A stretch of DNA of 64,000 nt from Onthophagus taurus (GCF_036711975.1 NC_091971.1:32929501-32993500), one strand, 5' to 3'; shown: positions 11,085-22,389, counted from the stretch's first letter. Notes: generated from the sequence alone by a model not told the origin. Translations and numbers: made by a program.

Positions 11085-12014
11085 AATGTCGGCAGAAGAA
11101 AATGGTGACGATGTATCAAGCAACAATTTGCTAGTAGCATTGCAGTTGCAAAAAAAGGCCGGAAATTCTATGGAAAACACAAATTCCGCAGAAAAAAACA
11201 TTGAAAGATGAAGCCTTGAGGCAATCAGTTCTTGAGCTAGAACGTCAATTGGGAAAACCATTAACCTCTTCTCAATTGATGAAAAAAGTAAACAATATGA
11301 AAACGAGGCTAAAAAGCAAAGTGGACAAAAACAAAACCGGGAATAAAAAAATCGTTTTATGCCAGTGGGAAAAAATTTTGCACGAATTAATGGATGGAGA
11401 GGATAATCCGACTATAAGCAAAATTCCTGGTAAGTATGTATTTTATTTAACTTGTTTATATTATACAAATATATGTATCGCGTATATATTCATAAAACTT
11501 TGTTAAAGTTAATTCTTTACATAACTTACCTAACTAGATGTATAAAAAATGGCACTTTGAAACACTAAAAATTTGTACGAAATATGAAATAGGTAGTTAT
11601 TTTCATTCATAATTTTAAACTAATGGCTAAATATGTTCCGTTTTTATTATAGGAGCAAAAAGTATTGGACCTCCTACCACCAAAATAAACAAAAACAACG
11701 AAGATTTATCATCTTCTATATTGCTTGAGTCTGAGCAGACGGATGAATTTAGTCCCCAAATAGCTTCCCTTGTGCCACCTCGACCTACAAAACATCAAAC
11801 GAAGAAGAATTTAGAAACATATGAAACAGAAGAAACTTCCAAACTCACTACTCAGGAATTGCAACGATTGGTACTTATCGAACAATTGGAGACCACTCGT
11901 GTTCAAAGGCAGTATTATCGAGAAATGATGCAAAAATCCAATACCGGTCGCTCTTATTATGAGCCTGATGGAAACGAAAACGATAATGATGTACCTAGGT
12001 ACGCAGTGCTTTAA
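11085..12014 (+). pseudogene. Harbinger accessory (Myb/SANT-like) ORF with one frameshift
   Basis: Exon 1 starts at ATG 11085 (MSAEENGDDVSSNN) and stays open to an A-run at about 11191-11198. One extra A there shifts it into a stop at 11211; removing one A restores the frame that continues as LKDEALRQSVLELERQLG. Exon 1 ends at 11429 (donor GTAAGT) and exon 2 starts at 11653 after TTATTATAG, ending at the TAA just after 12014. The phases fit (G|GA). The first part is helical and basic (MKKVNNMKTRLKSK), the end is charged (QLETTRVQRQYYREM). Position opposite the transposase suggests the Harbinger Myb-like partner that helps the transposase enter the nucleus and bind DNA; I cannot see a canonical W-spaced Myb repeat. 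The frameshift could be real or an assembly error. Confidence 0.65.
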
Positions 12015-12463
12015 AGAAATAATAAATTTGGTTTAGATAGATACTTTGGTACTAACAATATGATATGATTCCATGCAAAGATTACATTTACAAAACATGT
12101 TTTTTGTTAAGGGATATTTGTTATTTTTATAAAATGATTTTTCTTAAGGGCTATTGTAGGAAAAAGACTTGCCATACAAGAATTTTATCTTTATTTCATA
12201 TAATACGTTTTTTTTCTGAGTTATTGTAGGAATTAAAAAAAACATTTCATACTAAGAATTTTCTCTTTATTTAACATAAATAAAACATTACATTCTTAAG
12301 GGTTATAATTTGTACCAGAAGCATTTTTTTTTTGTTATTGTTGTACGGCGCATAAAAATATTTTTTTGTATATTTAAATTTGTAAAGCATAAGTATTTAA
12401 TAAAAATATCAATATATATGTTTTTTATTTTAATTATTTCAAACTCTTATAATACACAAACTT

Positions 12464-13570
12464 CTACCTCAAATTCTGTGTAAAGATAACATCAGCTATT
12501 TCAAGTCTTCGCTCTCTTGCACGCTGAAGAAGACGATCTTCTTCTAATTCATATTCTTCGCCGTTATTGAGATTTTCTTCATCATCATCATCTGGAAAAT
12601 CTGCATCTCCTAAATATTTGGCAATGTTGTGTAGTACAATGCAACAAACAATAACGGAAGGGACTCTTTCCAATTTAACACGGCACATATATTTTAGAAT
12701 TGGAAATCTTCGCTTAAGTTGGCCGAAACATCTTTCGATAATCACCCTTTCTTTCTTAAACAATCTGTTGTAAGTTCTTTCAGATTCGTTATTTGGGTTC
12801 CGAAATGGTGTCATTAGCCACGGTTCCAAACCATAACCGTCATCTCCTAATAATATTGCACCAGGGAATTGTTGCATAATCAAACGTGTTTCAGAATTTC
12901 TCCAAATTCTAGCGTCATGCACAGAACCCGGCCAACTTGCATCAACACTAGTAAAGATTTCTTTGGAGTTGCACGTTGCTTGCACATTTAAAGTCGCCAA
13001 CCCCTTTCTGTTGATGTATTCATCACCGTGATGGATAGGTTTCAATATTTGAACGTGTGTGCAATCAATTACGCCTATCGCACATGGAAATTGAAATGTC
13101 TCCTGCCACCTCTCCTGTGCTTCGTTTACTTGGTTCAACGTTGACGGAAATTTGATCCATAAAGGAGCTTTTTCGAGTATTTTGTTAATCACGAACGTAA
13201 TTGTTTTTGATACTGTCGACTGATGAATTCTCAATTCTTCAGCAACACCAGTTTGGAAACCAGGATTGGCCATATACCGTAAAAATATCTTAATTTTAAG
13301 GTCCGACGAAAGAGCACCTCCTCTTCTTTCGTTGTTTTCGCCCATAAAGTGTGTTGCAATGTAATGCAAATTTTCTGCCTCAAACCGGTAAAGTGATTTA
13401 AAATCTCGGTTATCAGCTCCTCTTCGTACTTTGTAATGTTTTTCTGCCCGTAAATTAATAAACTCTGCCATTATTACCGACCACTGAAAGGGTGCATCTA
13501 GTACTGAACTAGATGCACATTTTATCGAGCATATGCTCAAAATGTGAAGCAAAACCTCCGTTTTATTCAT
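12464..13570 (-). CDS. PIF/Harbinger DDE transposase (HARBI1-like), intact
   Basis: 368 codons from a true ATG. A helical N-terminal region with a helix-turn-helix-like stretch (HQSTVSKTITFVINKIL, residues 116-132) leads into the DDE_4 nuclease. Catalytic residues: D169 in GVIDCTHV, D244 or D243 in LLGDDGYGL, E279 in IIERCFGQLKRR; SVDASWPGSVHDARI at 208-221 is another family hallmark. The length matches typical HARBI1-like proteins (350-400 aa). The acidic C-terminus (FPDDDDEENLNNGEE) is common in the family. An internal start at M34 (MAEFINLRAEKH) is possible. No stops or shifts, so it could be functional if its partner protein is supplied. Confidence 0.93.
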   Translation of the reverse strand: MNKTEVLLHILSICSIKCASSSVLDAPFQWSVIMAEFINLRAEKHYKVRRGADNRDFKSLYRFEAENLHYIATHFMGENNERRGGALSSDLKIKIFLRYMANPGFQTGVAEELRIHQSTVSKTITFVINKILEKAPLWIKFPSTLNQVNEAQERWQETFQFPCAIGVIDCTHVQILKPIHHGDEYINRKGLATLNVQATCNSKEIFTSVDASWPGSVHDARIWRNSETRLIMQQFPGAILLGDDGYGLEPWLMTPFRNPNNESERTYNRLFKKERVIIERCFGQLKRRFPILKYMCRVKLERVPSVIVCCIVLHNIAKYLGDADFPDDDDEENLNNGEEYELEEDRLLQRARERRLEIADVIFTQNLR

Positions 13571-13747
13571 ATCAATCGGAGCATATGCTTAAAAGTAAGT
13601 AGATGCTCATGCTCAGAGGAAAGTGTTGAGTAAAAGCTTTTACTTACATTTTTATTCATAAAATATGTAGCAAATGCTCGAAATTTTGCGAGTATAAGGT
13701 TTTACTCTCCTTTATTCATACCACCCAATGAATCATGTTTTCGTGTA

Positions 13748-14859
13748 CACAGGAAAAAATCGTGTCGTGTAAAAATTTTAGAGTAGTTGGTAAAAAGAAT
13801 TAGAGTAAAAATTGTAATATCACATGGTAAAAATAACTCTAATGTACACTATATTTAATATTAATATAGAGTTTATATATTATTCACTTAATAGAGTAGT
13901 TTTTACAGTTCTCTAAAGGAGAGTTCTTTTTTACTTATGTTAGTAAAGTTATGTAATAGATAAAACATTAAATTTTACACTTAGACGTGTACTTTTCCTT
14001 CGGGTACTTCGTAGGCACCGCACTGTTTTGCTCGGGATTACTCGTTGGTACCACGTGATCAACATGTGGTGTGATACAGCTAAAATTTAACGGTCATCTA
14101 CTAAACGAGTCGGAACTCGATAGCGTCTCGAGACCTGATTTACGCGATATAGAAAGAAAGAACGATTATTTTTATTTTAATTATGTTTGCCAAAATAAAA
14201 CATTCATGATGTGAAATTAGTGGAACTTCCGGAAGATTTTACATACAAGTTCCTTGTGAAGATTGGTAACAATGTGCAACTTGGTGCAACTATACAAATA
14301 GGAAACTTATAGAAGACTCATTAGATGCAGTTTTGATGGTGACTCGATGGAAACTTTAAAATGAATTAAGTATTATGTTTGTTATATGTATATAAACAGA
14401 ATTTAATTTTTTTAAATTTAAATTACTTATAACAAAATATTACAAGTAAAAATAAAAACAAATATTTTATAATTTTGATTTTTATTACAAACGTAAAACT
14501 TCCCTAAAAATACTCCACTTCCTATTAAAAATTAACACTAATAAGTGTAAGATACACACTATTTAGTGATATTTTGTCAATTAATAGAGTAAAATTAGAG
14601 CGAATTTTTAATAATTTACACTGATTAGATTAGAAATGTATCTAATTAGAGTCACGACAACATCAAGTTAGATTACATATAATACACTGTTATAGAGTAA
14701 CGATTTTACACTATTTAATAAACACCATCTTCTCACTATTTAGTGTAAATTTTCAATCTATTCACCTACACTATATAGTGCAAAAAAATAACTCTAAATA
14801 AATTGGACCGATCTGAACCATGTTTTAGAGTTGATTTTTACTCTATATTTTTTCCTGTG
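13748..14859. mobile_element. Non-autonomous TA-flanked element with CACAGG ends
   Basis: CACAGGAAAAAAT begins at 13748 and its complement ATTTTTTCCTGTG ends at 14859, with TA on each side (13746-13747, 14860-14861). The interior is AT-rich and studded with TAGAGT / ACTCTA and TACACTATTTAGTG motifs in both orientations, dense near the ends. No transposase is seen. It lies inside the outer 8-kb composite, in what was outer-element DNA. Confidence 0.8.
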
Positions 14860-14861
14860 TA

Positions 14862-15970
14862 GTTATACAAAAATTCCACAATGATGAGGACATTGAACTC
14901 TGAGCAATTTCTCTTATTTTGGGAGGTGTACATGAAACATTTTTGTCAGGTGAATACATTTTGTGTTTTGACAGTTTCTAATTGTCAATTCAAATTTCTA
15001 TTTTCAAGTGTTCCGGTGTTACCAACTGCTACATACCTATTTCCCTACATTGCCAAAATTTACTTTATTTTTGTTAAAAAAAAGTATAAAAACGCGAATT
15101 ACAAAAAATAGCATAAAAAACACGTTTCATAAGACTTAAAGCACTCATTCATTAAAAAACTCGTGGCTTCGCCACTCGTTTTTCAACTTGAATTCGTGCA
15201 TTTCAAACGTGTCTTACGAAACTTGTATTTTAATATACTATTATTTACGACTGCTTGGATAAATCGTCATTACCGCACTCATTTGAGGTGATTTGAGTTA
15301 CATAATGAAGTTCATTACCGCACTGGTTTCATTACGTAACGCATTTTTAACCTAATCAGAACAGACTTAATTTATTGAAACGAGCAACAATACAAAAGAA
15401 AAAGTGTTATCTACTTACAGAGAAACAATACTATTTATTATAAACATTAATTGTTATGTTTTTACATTTCAAAACACTTATTCCAGATGAGTAAACATGC
15501 TGTTGAAACTGACAATTCAAAATTGTCAACAATCATTTCAAAATATTTTTATAAATGTCAAATAGACTTTTAAAGAAATTGATTTTTAGTAATTTTTAGC
15601 AGTCGTAGATAAAATGCTGTGTATCACACGTGGGCTAGAGCATAATTACAGTACTCGTGTGATTACACGACTCGGTCTACGACCTAATCGTGCAATTCTC
15701 CACACTCGTACTGTAATTATGTTTCTAGCCCACTTGTAATATAAATAACTATTATTCAATTAGCCATATTTTAATTTGATTTGTCCATATATTTATCACT
15801 AACATAAGTTGTAACTTTTATTTTATTTTATCGGTTTCTATAAAATTTTTAATTTAGGAAAAGTATAATTTTTACATAAAAATGGGAATAATTAGTTAAC
15901 TTCTATAGTTAGAATATAAAGTTCGTGCGATTGTTGAGTGGTTTGAACATATCCGACGCATTATTTATAC
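14862..15970. other. Interior and right TIR of the outer composite, with a palindromic block
   Basis: From about 15785 this is the right TIR of the outer element. Before it, 15629-15733 forms an inverted repeat (GTGGGCTAGA...TCTAGCCCAC). The block CGATTACAC-type to TAATATAAATAACTATTAT at 15655-15755 recurs at 36478-36577, so it belongs to a dispersed repeat. The 76-codon stretch at 14881-15111 has no recognisable domain. Confidence 0.5.
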
Positions 15971-18406
15971 TGACAAGGGAAGTATCAGAACTGTCCCTCA
16001 CCGATTTTGTTGAAATTTGGTATAGCGATAGTATGGCCAAAAATAAGGTTTACGTAATTTTTTATACGTGCTAATAAAGCCCCTGGGGCTAGTTATAAGG
16101 GTTGGAAATCGGGGCAAAATATATATATTCGCTTATAGGCTGAAAACGAAAATAGCTATCGAAATGTGGTAAATGTAAACTGATATTCATTTTCAAAGAT
16201 ATTCATTGATATATCACACATATATCTGAGGGCTTCCGGGGGTAAACTACCCCTAGTTTTTTGGAATATTTTAAAAACTACCCTGTCGATTTTGGCGATA
16301 TTATGTGTCCTTATAGTACGTTTAAAAATATTAATGACGTGTTTTTTCTTATTTGCCTCTGACCATCCCCTGCAAAATTACGGGGTATGATAGATAACCC
16401 CTTTCCTTAAGAATAATGTGATAAATTGTTGCACTTTTGAACAATATTTTGAAGAAAACCATAAATTAGTTGTAAATTAAGATTTACGCAGTAAAATAAA
16501 CCCTATACGACATTAAGGAGTGGCTGGGGTTGGTACCCCTAACCACCCCAAAAATTAAATTTTTTTGCGAAAATTTTATCGATTTTGGTTCAATTTCCTA
16601 CTATGATTTTTTTATACGTTAGGTAGTACTATTGTAAGAACTTACAAGGGTTAGAAGTTTGGGGTAGAAAATATATTTTCTATAATAACTTTCATACTCC
16701 TACAGGAAATTGTTTTTTATCCTCATTCTATTTAAATAACACAAAAGTTAGGATAATTATACAAATATTTATTAATAATGAGTTAAAAAGTAACTGACAA
16801 AAGAATTGTTGACTATCACAAATTGTATTCTACGTTATTAATTTAATTTCTTTTTTTTACGTTTTTTATTTAATATATTGTTGGCAATAATGAAAATCAT
16901 GGAAAAAATGTTTTAAACACAACGATTGTTTACATCATGCACAAGTTATAACAGCTATATCATCACAGATATCGCACGTAGGTTTTTCATTGGAAAAGCA
17001 AACCACCACGGGATTTTCAAACTGTTCTGGTCTCTCCTCTATATATCCAGATGCAAACCAGGCGTATTTAAAAACATTAATGAATCGTGGGGAAGACAAC
17101 TGGTTATGCGTTAAGGATTGCAATTTTAAAATATTATCTCGCGGATGCAAATTGACATCGTACTGGTAGAGAATAATTTGATCAGAAAATTTTCTAACGA
17201 AATTTTTCCATATTCTAAAGCCAAATACATCCAGGGGTTGTATTGTTGAATCCAGGGACAAATATTTAAACTTAACATCCGATGGAGTTACTTCACTAAT
17301 AATTTCAGGGCAGTGGTCACTCCAAGAGTCCAGTAATAGTAATGATTTGGGTCCGGTGTTTGGGAAATAGACATTTTGTAGCCAATTTTTCATATGAGCA
17401 GAAGTCAGTTTACCAGACTTTGATGCCAAAACGAATATGTTATCTGCTTTGAACATTGTATTTATTACCCTCAAATTTAACACAACTGATAGAAACAATG
17501 ATTAAAATAAATTAAATTAAAAAAAAACTAAACTAACAATGTAGAATACAATTTGTGATACTTAACCATTTTTTCAATTGCTTTTTAACTCATTATTAAT
17601 AAATATTTATATAATTATCCTAACTTTTGTGTTATTTAAATAGAATAAGGATAAAAAAGATTTTTCTGTAGGAGTATGAAAGTTATTAGCGAAAGTATAT
17701 TTTCTACCCCAAACTTCTAACCCTTGTAAGTTCTTACAATAGTATTACTTAACGTATAAAAAAATTATCGTGGTAAATTGCACCAAAATCGACAAACAAT
17801 TTTCGCAAAAAAATTAAATTTTTGGGGTGGTTAGGGGTACCAACCCCAGCCACCCCTTAATGTCGTATAGGGTTTATTTTACTGCGTAAATCTTAATTTA
17901 CAACTAATTTATGGCTTTCTTCAAAATATCGTTCAAAAGTGTAACAGTTTATGACATTATTCTTAAGGAAAGGGGTTATCTATCATACCCCGTAATTTTG
18001 TAGGGGATGGTCAGAGGCAAATAAGAAAAAACACGTCATTAATATTTTTAAACGTACTATAAGGACACATAATCTTGCCAAAATCGACAGGGTAGTTTTT
18101 AAAATATTCCAAAAAACTAGGGGTAGTTTACCCCCTGAAGCCCTCAGATATATGTGTGATATATCAATGGAAAGCTCTTTGAAAATGAATATCAGTTTAC
18201 ATTTACCACATTTCGATAGCTATTTTCGTTTTCAGCCTATAACCGAATATATATATTTCGCCCCGATTTCCAACCCTTATAACTTGCCCCAGGGGCTTTA
18301 TTAGCACGTATAAAAAAATACGCAAACCTTATTTTTGGCCATACTATCGCTGTACCAAATTTCAACAAAATCGGTGAGGGACAGTTCTGATACTTCCCTT
18401 GTGAGA
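15971..18406. mobile_element. Pogo-like transposon with ~880-bp terminal inverted repeats
   Basis: The left arm (15971-~16850) starts CTGACAAGGGAAGTATCAGA and is matched over its whole length, inverted, by about 17525-18406. TA lies at 15969-15970 and 18407-18408; the outermost bases of the two ends differ slightly, so limits may be off by one or two. The surrounding outer-element TIR resumes on both sides, proving insertion. The short core holds a truncated pogo-type transposase on the minus strand. Confidence 0.82.
16935..17498 (-). pseudogene. Pogo/Tigger-type DDE transposase, C-terminal part
   Basis: 187 codons containing the second catalytic block (KSLLLLDSWSDHCPEI) and the conserved STIQPLDVFGFRIWKNF that follows the third acidic position in DDE_1 (pogo/Tigger) transposases. 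The CENP-B-type DNA-binding half and the first catalytic D are missing; upstream sequence runs straight into the long TIR. The C-terminus ends CDICDDIAVITCA, a Cys-rich tail seen in some pogo-like proteins. Non-functional alone. Confidence 0.75.
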
Positions 18407-18472
18407 TAAGTTTGAAAAATCAGTAATAAATTTTTCTTTACTCTTTGTAACTCGATCCGGGGACATACTGTA

Positions 18473-18640
18473 TACAATAAAACATTCAGAGTTGAGTTTA
18501 AAACATCATAACGACGATGTTCACAAAAAACAAGTAATTATTTTTAGTGCATTAAATCTTTATCCAAATTTGCTCTAAAATGTTCTTCATGTAATGTATA
18601 TGTTACTGTAAAAACGTGAACTACGGTAAATCTAAGGTTT
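18473..18640. repeat. ~187-bp tandem repeat (continuation)
   Basis: Resumes at the position where the left part was interrupted: CATTCAGAGTTGAGTTTAAA matches CATGCAGAGTTGGATTTAAA near 10302, followed by the AACGACGATGTT and CAAATTTGCT-TAAAATG sub-motifs. Confidence 0.55.
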
Positions 18641-18878
18641 AACTAGTATATTTTAAGATTTGCCAACACGAGTTGGTAAATGTGAGGAATTTTTAAACAA
18701 GAAATAATTTTTCTGGGTCTTACCAATAGACTTTGGTACATGCTAAGTTTTATCAATTACAGTTCGTAAATGTTAGTTTTGAGAATAAAACAATAAATTC
18801 TTAATCATTTATTATAATAATTTATTACAATATTATTGGTAATGAAATTACCCATCTATCAAATCTTTACATTGCTTA
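18641..18878. other. AT-rich spacer
   Basis: Short recurring motifs of TTGGTAAATG / TTCGTAAATG type, no gene seen. Confidence 0.4.
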
Positions 18879-18880
18879 TA

Positions 18881-19623
18881 CAGGGTGAGGCACGGAAACC
18901 AAGTGGTTTTGGAATAGTTATAAAATTTTTATTGAATTGGTATATTATTTTTATTTATTTTTTTGAAATTTATTTGTAAAAAAATCTTTATAAGTACATA
19001 GCATTTCATTATTATTCACTTTCGGAAAATTAAATCTGGCATATGATGACCGTTTTCATTGTTGAAGACGTTGAAGAAAATTGGTCTCCAATCTTTCAAG
19101 CAAGTCTCTATTGATTTGGGTTATTTGCTGGCGGATCGCCTCTTTTAACTCAACCAATGTACAGAACTTGTCCTTGTAAACATGTTCTTTCAGATATCCC
19201 CATAGAAAGAAATCACATGTGGACAAGTTAGGGCTCCGAGGAGGTTATGAAACAGGGGTCGAAGAATAGGCATTGTTGCTCTGGCGATGTGTGCCATGAC
19301 TACATCTTGCTGAACCCACAAATGCTAACTATCAATATTCCGTCTTTGTAACTCAGGTATCAAAAATGTGTTCACCATGTTAACGTATCGCTGACTTGTA
19401 ACAGTTACGGTAACCACATTTTCTTCGAAAAAGTAGGGAACGAACATTCCAAAGTTTTCTACCGCGTACCACACCATAACCATAACCAAAACAATCATAC
19501 GCACTGTAACTGAAAGTGAAATGCTATAAGGCAACAAATGCAACACCTTGCGCACGGTCCTCTCCTCTATAACGACAGAATAACAGCCCTTCCAAGACCG
19601 CTTGATTCCCGTGCCTCACCCTG
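18881..19623. mobile_element. Internally deleted mariner-type element
   Basis: TIR CAGGGTGAGGCACGG at the left and its complement at the right, TA at 18879-18880 and 19624-19625. At 743 bp it is too short for a full transposase gene. The right TA is shared with the next element, which begins at 19626. Confidence 0.85.
19036..19580 (-). pseudogene. Mariner transposase relic (C-terminal half)
   Basis: Minus-strand translation reads MVWYAVENFGMFVPYFFEE, VTSQRYVNMVNTFLIPELQ, then after a frame change HLWVQQDVVMAHIARATMP, the second-aspartate region of insect mariners, and a decayed HVISFYGDI-type block matching the third catalytic region. The DNA-binding domain and first aspartate are deleted and several stops are present. 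Confidence 0.75.
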
Positions 19624-20271
19624 TACAGGGTGTCCCAATTACGATGTCCGCATAGGCTATCTCCGAAACTAAATGAGAAGGAAAAAAGTAGCTTACATGT
19701 CATGATCTTGTTTTTCGAGAAAATGCTAATGCCGAAAACTCCGAACAGCTATCGTCTTTTGTTTTCGCCCTATCGGCAAAAACTGAAAATTTTGCGAAAA
19801 CGACAATAGCGAATATCTCACTTATTATCAAAGATGGAGTATTATAAATAAAACATTATATGGGCAACTTTTTACGAAGAATGCAGTGGCGTAGGTAGAA
19901 TTTTTTTCCCATCTTTTATTTTCGAGATTTTAGACGTAACTTTATTTTTTTAAATGGAAACCATAGTTGGCTATGACTTAAAATAATTTGTTATTTTCTT
20001 CTGATAACAAATATATATAGTTTGTGGGGTATATTTCTTATAGTTATTGAATAATTAACAAAAATTCATTTTGTTCCATCTAAATCTAATGTATGTATTA
20101 AAAGTTAATGTTGCTATGGTGATAACTATACATACTATGATGGAATATAATGTATCAATTTTTTTTGTTCTTTCTAAAACTATTGTATGTATTTAAAAGT
20201 TAATGTTGTTATGGTGATAATCTCATGGTATGAGGGAAAGCATTGTTTCCAATTATTGGCAAAGTTTGTAG

Positions 20272-20568
20272 CAAGGACAGTAGAATCTACCAGGACTGCT
20301 ACATCGCATTCTACGTCACACTGTTTACCACGCCTGCGCCTGGTAGGTAACTGTCTATGTTTTTAGAGGTTATATGATAGGCATTAATACGTCCAGAAAC
20401 ATAAAACTTCAAAACTAATATGAATACGTCTAGGATATAACCTCTAAAAACACACAGCAAACGCATAGACCATAACAACAGCTGGGCGTGGAAAATGGTG
20501 TGACGTAGTTTGCGGGTAGGCTGTCACAACAATGGATGTAGCAGTCCTGTTAGATTCTATTGTCCTTG
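20272..20568. mobile_element. MITE with 9-bp target duplication (Mutator-like), short copy
   Basis: TIR CAAGGACAGTAGAATCTA at the left; complement ending CTGTCCTTG at the right. AGTTTGTAG flanks it at 20263-20271 and 20569-20577. A nested inverted repeat (TTTTTAGAGGTTATAT...ATATAACCTCTAAAAA) lies in the centre. It sits in the transposase gene of the mariner. The same insertion, longer, is at 62845-63597. Confidence 0.88.
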
Positions 20569-20577
20569 AGTTTGTAG

Positions 20578-21227
20578 TAGTATTTAAAAATTCACTAACA
20601 ACTCTGGCATTATGTGCTGGTGCTCCGTCATATTGAAAATATATCATTTGAGACATATTTAGTGGCAAATTGTCGACCAAAGGCTCAATGTGCTGCCGTA
20701 ATATATTGAGGTATTTCCCTGAGTTTAAGTTTTTATGGTAGATACTATATGTCAAAATTCTATTATCTAAAAGGGCACACCATACATTGAACCCCAATCT
20801 TCTTTGAACACTCAGAGACTTCATCGGTCCAGATAACATTTTGAACAAACAGCAGATTATTTAATTTTTTTAAATATCATCTACAAAATTCTAATCTTCG
20901 ATTGACATCTCCGGCACGTAAATAATGAGTTAGTCCCGCTTTGTATGGTTTATACTTATTTTTCTTTCATATTCGGGAGCAGCGGCTTTTGGGTCAAACG
21001 TCTTGTTGCAATTTCTCTTGCAGGTCATTTTGGTATGTTTTTGTATGTGGTTTGGGGAAGGACCAAATATCTATTATATTTTCTGCTAACCGGCTGAAGG
21101 TTCTTACATGCGGTTGTCTTCTTTCCGGACATCTTGTGAAATACATTTCTGCGGCTAACGTCGCATTCTTATCTGATAACATATAACATTCCATCATGTT
21201 ACATTTTTCATAATTTTCGAAATTCAT
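20578..21227 (-). pseudogene. Mariner transposase, N-terminal and middle parts, defective
   Basis: Translation begins MNFENYEKCNMMECYMLSDK with the helix-turn-helix type N-terminus of this group (ERRQPHVRTFSRLAENIID), stops near 20994, then resumes in other frames with an HYLRAGDVNRRLEFC-type block and the first catalytic aspartate in IWTDE, and from about 20848 FNVWCALLDNRIL and the second aspartate in YFQYDGAPAHNARVV. The coding region is then cut by the MITE. No third catalytic residue follows, because the element goes straight to its TIR. Confidence 0.8.
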
Positions 21228-21877
21228 TGTAAAGTTTTATTCAGTTTTGTTATACTTTGACACTTAACATGCTGGTGCATCGTACCAGCACATAATGCCA
21301 GAGTTGTTGTCGAATTTTTAAATACAAACTTTGACAATTATTTGATACATTATATTCCATCATAGTATGCATGGTAATCACCATAGCAACATTAACTTTT
21401 AAATACATACATTAGTTTTAGATAGAACAAAATGAATTTTTGTTAATTATTCAATAAGTATAAGAAATATACCCCACAAACTATATATATTTGTTATCGG
21501 AAGAAAATAACAAATTATTTTAAGTCATAGCCAACTATGGTTTCCATTTAAAAAAATAAAGTTACGTCTAAAATCTCGAAAATAAATGATGGGAAAAAAA
21601 TTCTACCTACGCCACTGAATTCTTCGTAAAAAGTTGCCCATATAATGTTTTATTTATAATACTTCATCTATGATAATAAGTGAGATAATCGCGATTATCG
21701 TTTTTGCAAACTTTTCAGTTTTTGCCGATAGGGCGAAAACAAAAAACGATAGCTGTTCGGAGTTTTCGGCATTAGCATTTTCTCGAAAAACGAGATCATG
21801 ACATGTAAGCTACTTTTTTTCTATCTCTTTTAGTTTCGGAGATAGCCTATGCGGACATCAAAATTGGGACACCTGTA

Positions 21878-22389
21878 CATATTATTATTTATTATTTGGT
21901 ATTTTTTAACATCTTCAAAATATTTTTTAAAAGTAAAAATAAATAACAAAAATGAAATAGGGGAAATATGCCGATGATAGCCCCCTTAAAAATAATGCCT
22001 CAGAATTTTTATAATTATAAATATTTTGTAGATCACTCTACATTAATTTAATAATTTACTTTTCGACCGCATTTTTTCAAAACCATTTTGAGAGGTCCAT
22101 CATAGGAGCATACATTTCTTTAATGGACCCCGGAGTGTTCCTATGTTGGACCACTTAGAATATTTATGAAAAATAATGAAAGAACATTTTGTTTCTAATA
22201 TTTTATTAAAAAACTTTTATACCAAAACAACTTAAAGATCACATTCTTCAACACAAACCCCAAAATAAAGTCTAAAGTAAAATAAATTGTACCTACATAA
22301 GTAATTCTTTGAAATAAATAAAACATGAAAACCACAAAAGTCAACAATGCAAACAGCAAAATAGTAAATCCACTACTACTATGGACATT
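21878..22389. other. Spacer, possible pogo-relic 3' flank
   Basis: AT-rich. Contains GGGGAAATATGCCGATGATA near 21960 and a second ATAGGAGCATACATTTC block near 22100, short repeats of the kind found in decayed pogo-like element ends. No gene. Confidence 0.35.

Larger units (their letters stand above)
10767..13726. mobile_element. PIF/Harbinger DNA transposon, near complete
   Basis: The TIR GGGTGGTATGAATAAA opens the element and its complement TTTATTCATACCACCC closes it. A 3-bp direct repeat AAT flanks it at 10764-10766 and 13727-13729, the usual duplication length for this superfamily. Subterminal GAGCAAATGCT-type motifs recur at both ends. It carries the two convergent genes expected for Harbinger: an accessory DNA-binding ORF (plus strand) and a DDE transposase (minus strand). 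Confidence 0.93.
10471..18470. mobile_element. TA-flanked outer element carrying three nested transposons (8,000-bp composite)
   Basis: Ends are inverted copies of CAGTATGTCCCCGGATCGAG, bordered by TA at 10469-10470 and 18471-18472. The TIR extends inwards for about 265 bp on the left (to ~10740, ending ACAACTTATGTT) and matches 15785-15970 plus 18407-18470 on the right. CAGT ends and TA duplication point to Tc1/mariner. Removing the Harbinger element, the CACAGG element and the pogo-like element with their duplications leaves about 1.5 kb of outer element, in which I see no transposase. It is itself inserted into the ~187-bp tandem repeat. Confidence 0.85.
19626..21875. mobile_element. Mariner-type element, copy 1, with long TIRs and an embedded MITE
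   Basis: Ends CAGGGTGTCCCAATTACGAT and complement CAAAATTGGGACACCTG are bordered by TA (19624-19625, 21876-21877). The inverted repeats run for about 480 bp or more (19626-~20110 against ~21385-21875); the left arm also contains a partial internal duplication around GTTAATGTTG-TATGGTGATAA. It contains a defective transposase (minus strand) and a 297-bp MITE with a 9-bp duplication. A second copy starts at 61554 in the opposite orientation. Confidence 0.88.

Noticed and set aside
15629..15733. Palindrome as a tRNA-like or regulatory RNA gene
   Set aside because: It is part of a dispersed repeat also found at 36478-36577 and has no cloverleaf or polymerase III box arrangement I could see.
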